Assembly (NCBI RefSeq): GCF_001679485.1 | Contig: NZ_LZOZ01000001.1 | Coordinates: 1 to 64,000, forward strand | DNA: 64,000 bases | Source of the DNA: Haemophilus sp. CCUG 60358 | GTDB lineage: Bacteria > Pseudomonadota > Gammaproteobacteria > Enterobacterales > Pasteurellaceae | Direction of reading: 5' to 3' | In this document: positions 62,023 through 64,000 of the stretch, piece after piece | Position numbering within the stretch: position 1 is the stretch's first letter | Layout of the letters: the number at the start of each line of letters is the position of its first letter | Made by a program: the position numbers and the translations under genes | Notes under the pieces: generated by a model | Databases searched by the model: none | What the model was told of the DNA's origin: nothing | Seen by the model: only the letters and a program-made list of their open reading frames with translations

Positions 62023-63909
62023 ATGTCAAAACAAATTCAAATTCCTGACATCGGTAGTGATGAAGTTACCGTAACAGAAGTGATGGTGAAAGTAGGTGAT
62101 ACCATTACCGCAGATCAGAGCATTATTAATGTTGAAGGTGATAAAGCTTCAATGGAAGTACCAGCACCAGAAGCTGGTGTGATAAAAGAAGTATTAGTAA
62201 AAGTGGGTGATAAAGTCACTACTGGCACACCAATGCTTGTTTTAGAGTCAGCGGATGCGGCAGCGCCTGCTCCAGCTGCAGCAGCACCTGCGCCGGCAGC
62301 CGCACCAGCAGCTGCAAGTGTAGTTGAAGTCAATGTACCCGATATCGGTTCAGACGAAGTAAACGTGACTGATATTATGGTGAAAGTAGGCGATACTGTT
62401 GAAGTTGACCAATCAATCATCAATGTTGAAGGTGATAAAGCGTCAATGGAAGTGCCTGCTCCTGTTGCTGGTGTAGTAAAAGAAATTTTAATCAATGTGG
62501 GCGATAAAGTTGTTACTGGCAAATTAATCATGAAATTTGAAGTGGCAGGTGCAGCACCAGCCGCAGCACCAGCTCAACAAGCTTCGGCACCTGCAGCAAC
62601 GACAACAGCTTCAGCGATCAAAGAAGTGAATGTACCAGATATCGGTGGCGATGAAGTTAACGTAACTGAAATCATGGTTGCCGTTGGTGACAGCGTTTCT
62701 GAAGAGCAATCTTTAATCACCGTTGAAGGCGATAAAGCCTCAATGGAAGTGCCAGCTCCGTTTGCGGGTGTGGTAAAAGAAATTTTAGTGAAATCAGGCG
62801 ATAAAGTTTCAACTGGTTCATTAATTATGAAATTTGAAGTGGCAGGTGCAGCACCGGCTCCTGCAGCGGCAGCTCCAGCTCCACAAGCTGCACCAGCAGC
62901 AGCGCCGGCAGCACAATCAGGTAATGTATCTGGTTTAAGCCAAGAACAAGTTGTAGCAAGCGCAGGTTATGCACACGCAACACCAGTGATTCGTCGCTTA
63001 GCACGTGAATACGGTATTAACCTTGATCGCGTAAAAGGTACGGGTCGTAAAGGTCGTGTTGTGAAAGAAGATATCCAAGCTTACGTGAAAACCGCTGTTA
63101 AAGCGTTTGAAACAGGCACTGTATCTTCTGCAGCAGCGGGTAATGGTGTGGCAAACGGCGCAGGCTTAGGCTTATTACCATGGCCGAAAGTTGACTTCAG
63201 CAAATTTGGTGAAGTAGAAGAAGTTGAATTAAGCCGTATCAACAAAATCTCTGGTGCGAACTTACATCGTAACTGGGTAATGATTCCACATGTTACTCAC
63301 TTCGATCGCACAGATATCACTGATTTAGAAGCATTCCGTAAAGAACAGAATAAGATTGTTGAAAAACAAAAATTGGATGTGAAAATTACACCAGTTGTGT
63401 TCATTATGAAAGCGGTAGCGAAAGCATTAGAAGCGTTCCCACGTTTCAATAGTTCTATCTCTGAAGACGGACAAAAATTAACACTTAAAAAATACATCAA
63501 CATTGGCGTAGCGGTAGATACACCAAACGGTCTCGTTGTACCTGTATTTAAAAACGTGAACAAAAAAGGTATTATCGAACTTTCTCGTGAATTAATGGAA
63601 ATCTCCAAAAAAGCACGTGACGGTAAACTTTCAGGTTCTGATATGCAAGGGGGTTGTTTCACTATTTCAAGCTTAGGCGGTATTGGTACAACTCACTTTA
63701 CACCAATCGTAAATGCTCCAGAAGTAGCAATCTTAGGTGTGTCTAAATCAGAAATGCAACCAGTTTGGAATGGTAAAGAATTTGAGCCACGCTTAATGCT
63801 TCCATTATCATTATCTTTCGACCACCGTGTGATCGATGGTGCTGATGGTGCTCGTTTCTTAAGCTATATCAATGGCGTATTAGCTGACTTACGTCGCTTA
63901 GTGATGTAA
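62023..63909 (+). CDS. aceF: Pyruvate dehydrogenase E2 component (dihydrolipoyl acetyltransferase)
   Basis: Core of the pyruvate dehydrogenase complex; transfers acetyl from lipoyl groups to CoA. The 628 residues have three N-terminal lipoyl domains with lipoyl-lysines Lys41, Lys139 and Lys238 (each [12 protein letters not shown]), joined by Ala/Pro-rich flexible arms. Then comes an E1/E3-binding domain (about 320-358, [28 protein letters not shown]) and the catalytic domain with [13 protein letters not shown] (His601). The three-lipoyl form is as in E. coli. An uptake signal (61980-61988) lies in the gap before it. Confidence 0.97.
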   Translation: MSKQIQIPDIGSDEVTVTEVMVKVGDTITADQSIINVEGDKASMEVPAPEAGVIKEVLVKVGDKVTTGTPMLVLESADAAAPAPAAAAPAPAAAPAAASVVEVNVPDIGSDEVNVTDIMVKVGDTVEVDQSIINVEGDKASMEVPAPVAGVVKEILINVGDKVVTGKLIMKFEVAGAAPAAAPAQQASAPAATTTASAIKEVNVPDIGGDEVNVTEIMVAVGDSVSEEQSLITVEGDKASMEVPAPFAGVVKEILVKSGDKVSTGSLIMKFEVAGAAPAPAAAAPAPQAAPAAAPAAQSGNVSGLSQEQVVASAGYAHATPVIRRLAREYGINLDRVKGTGRKGRVVKEDIQAYVKTAVKAFETGTVSSAAAGNGVANGAGLGLLPWPKVDFSKFGEVEEVELSRINKISGANLHRNWVMIPHVTHFDRTDITDLEAFRKEQNKIVEKQKLDVKITPVVFIMKAVAKALEAFPRFNSSISEDGQKLTLKKYINIGVAVDTPNGLVVPVFKNVNKKGIIELSRELMEISKKARDGKLSGSDMQGGCFTISSLGGIGTTHFTPIVNAPEVAILGVSKSEMQPVWNGKEFEPRLMLPLSLSFDHRVIDGADGARFLSYINGVLADLRRLVM

Positions 63910-63917
63910 TTAACGAG

Positions 63918-63949
63918 GTAAGATGTGAGTGATTAGGCTCACATCTTAC
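63918..63949 (+). other. Intercistronic hairpin after aceF
   Basis: GTAAGATGTGAG (63918-63929) and CTCACATCTTAC (63938-63949) pair perfectly over 12 bases, again without a T-run. The window ends 51 bases later in CGAGGTAAAA, which looks like the ribosome binding site of a following gene, presumably lpdA. Confidence 0.7.
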
Positions 63950-64000
63950 AGAAAGGATCGCAAGTGCGGTCAAAAATTTGAACGTTTTTACGAGGTAAAA

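Noticed and set aside
62115..62531. 138-codon minus-strand frame rich in Ser/Thr/Ala in aceF
   Set aside because: Antisense to the lipoyl domains and Ala/Pro linkers; its repeats mirror those.
62026..62860. Threefold direct repeat, considered as a mobile or CRISPR-like array
   Set aside because: The units of about 300 bases encode the three lipoyl domains of aceF, a normal domain duplication.

Overview
The window is from a Pasteurellaceae chromosome, most likely Haemophilus parainfluenzae or a close relative. The main evidence is about 54 copies (counted by eye) of the 9-mer AAGTGCGGT or its complement, the DNA uptake signal of the H. influenzae group. Gene order also resembles H. influenzae (tsaE-amiB-mutL-miaA-glnE; rsgA/ptsHI-crr; thiBPQ-bioB behind a TPP riboswitch; comNOPQ-recC). 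A complete lacZ, which H. influenzae lacks, points to H. parainfluenzae. Base composition is AT-rich and even, and nearly all of the window is core genome.

Layout. 1-585: 3' end of a 23S rRNA gene, 5S rRNA and terminator. 713-8556 (minus): glnE, miaA, mutL, amiB, tsaE. 8672-8843: two identical tRNA-Gly(GCC) genes downstream of orn. 9561-17804: rsgA, then a sugar-uptake and sugar-use block (ptsH, ptsI, crr, manA, lacZ) with CRP-like sites before ptsH and lacZ. 17861-21972: grxA, rimK, a secreted protein of unknown function, fumC, holC. 21973-23902: a small accessory module between holC and valS, flanked by two palindromic repeat elements. It holds two yqfB paralogues, a small membrane protein, a YceK-like lipoprotein and an unrecognised 129-residue protein. 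23917-33785: valS, ydiJ, ompA, a lemA-TPM-TPM operon, grxD. 33898-38377: TPP riboswitch, thiBPQ, bioB. 38423-48304: suhB, the competence minor-pilin operon comNOPQ behind a perfect CRP-S site, recC, nrdR, ribD, degS, yfbR. 48356-51875: modE divergent from modABC. 51950-56655 (minus): dnaK and dnaJ with metY between them. 56925-63909: ydgA, mgsA, then aceE-aceF; the window ends at the ribosome binding site of the next gene, presumably lpdA.

How the parts work together. HPr, EI and EIIA-Glc feed PTS sugar uptake and CRP signalling. CRP-type sites sit before ptsH, lacZ and between fumC and holC, and the Sxy-dependent variant controls the competence pilins that take up the USS-marked DNA. USS pairs in inverted orientation serve as terminators after lacZ, bioB, yfbR and modC. 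The thiamine and molybdate operons each carry their own ligand-sensing control (riboswitch, ModE).

I did not find a clearly new large system. The strongest candidates for something undescribed are the holC-valS module with its mosaic yqfB pair and unknown partner protein, the split of dnaK and dnaJ by metY, the regulatory DNA in front of the orphan lacZ, and the 18-bp palindrome before aceE.
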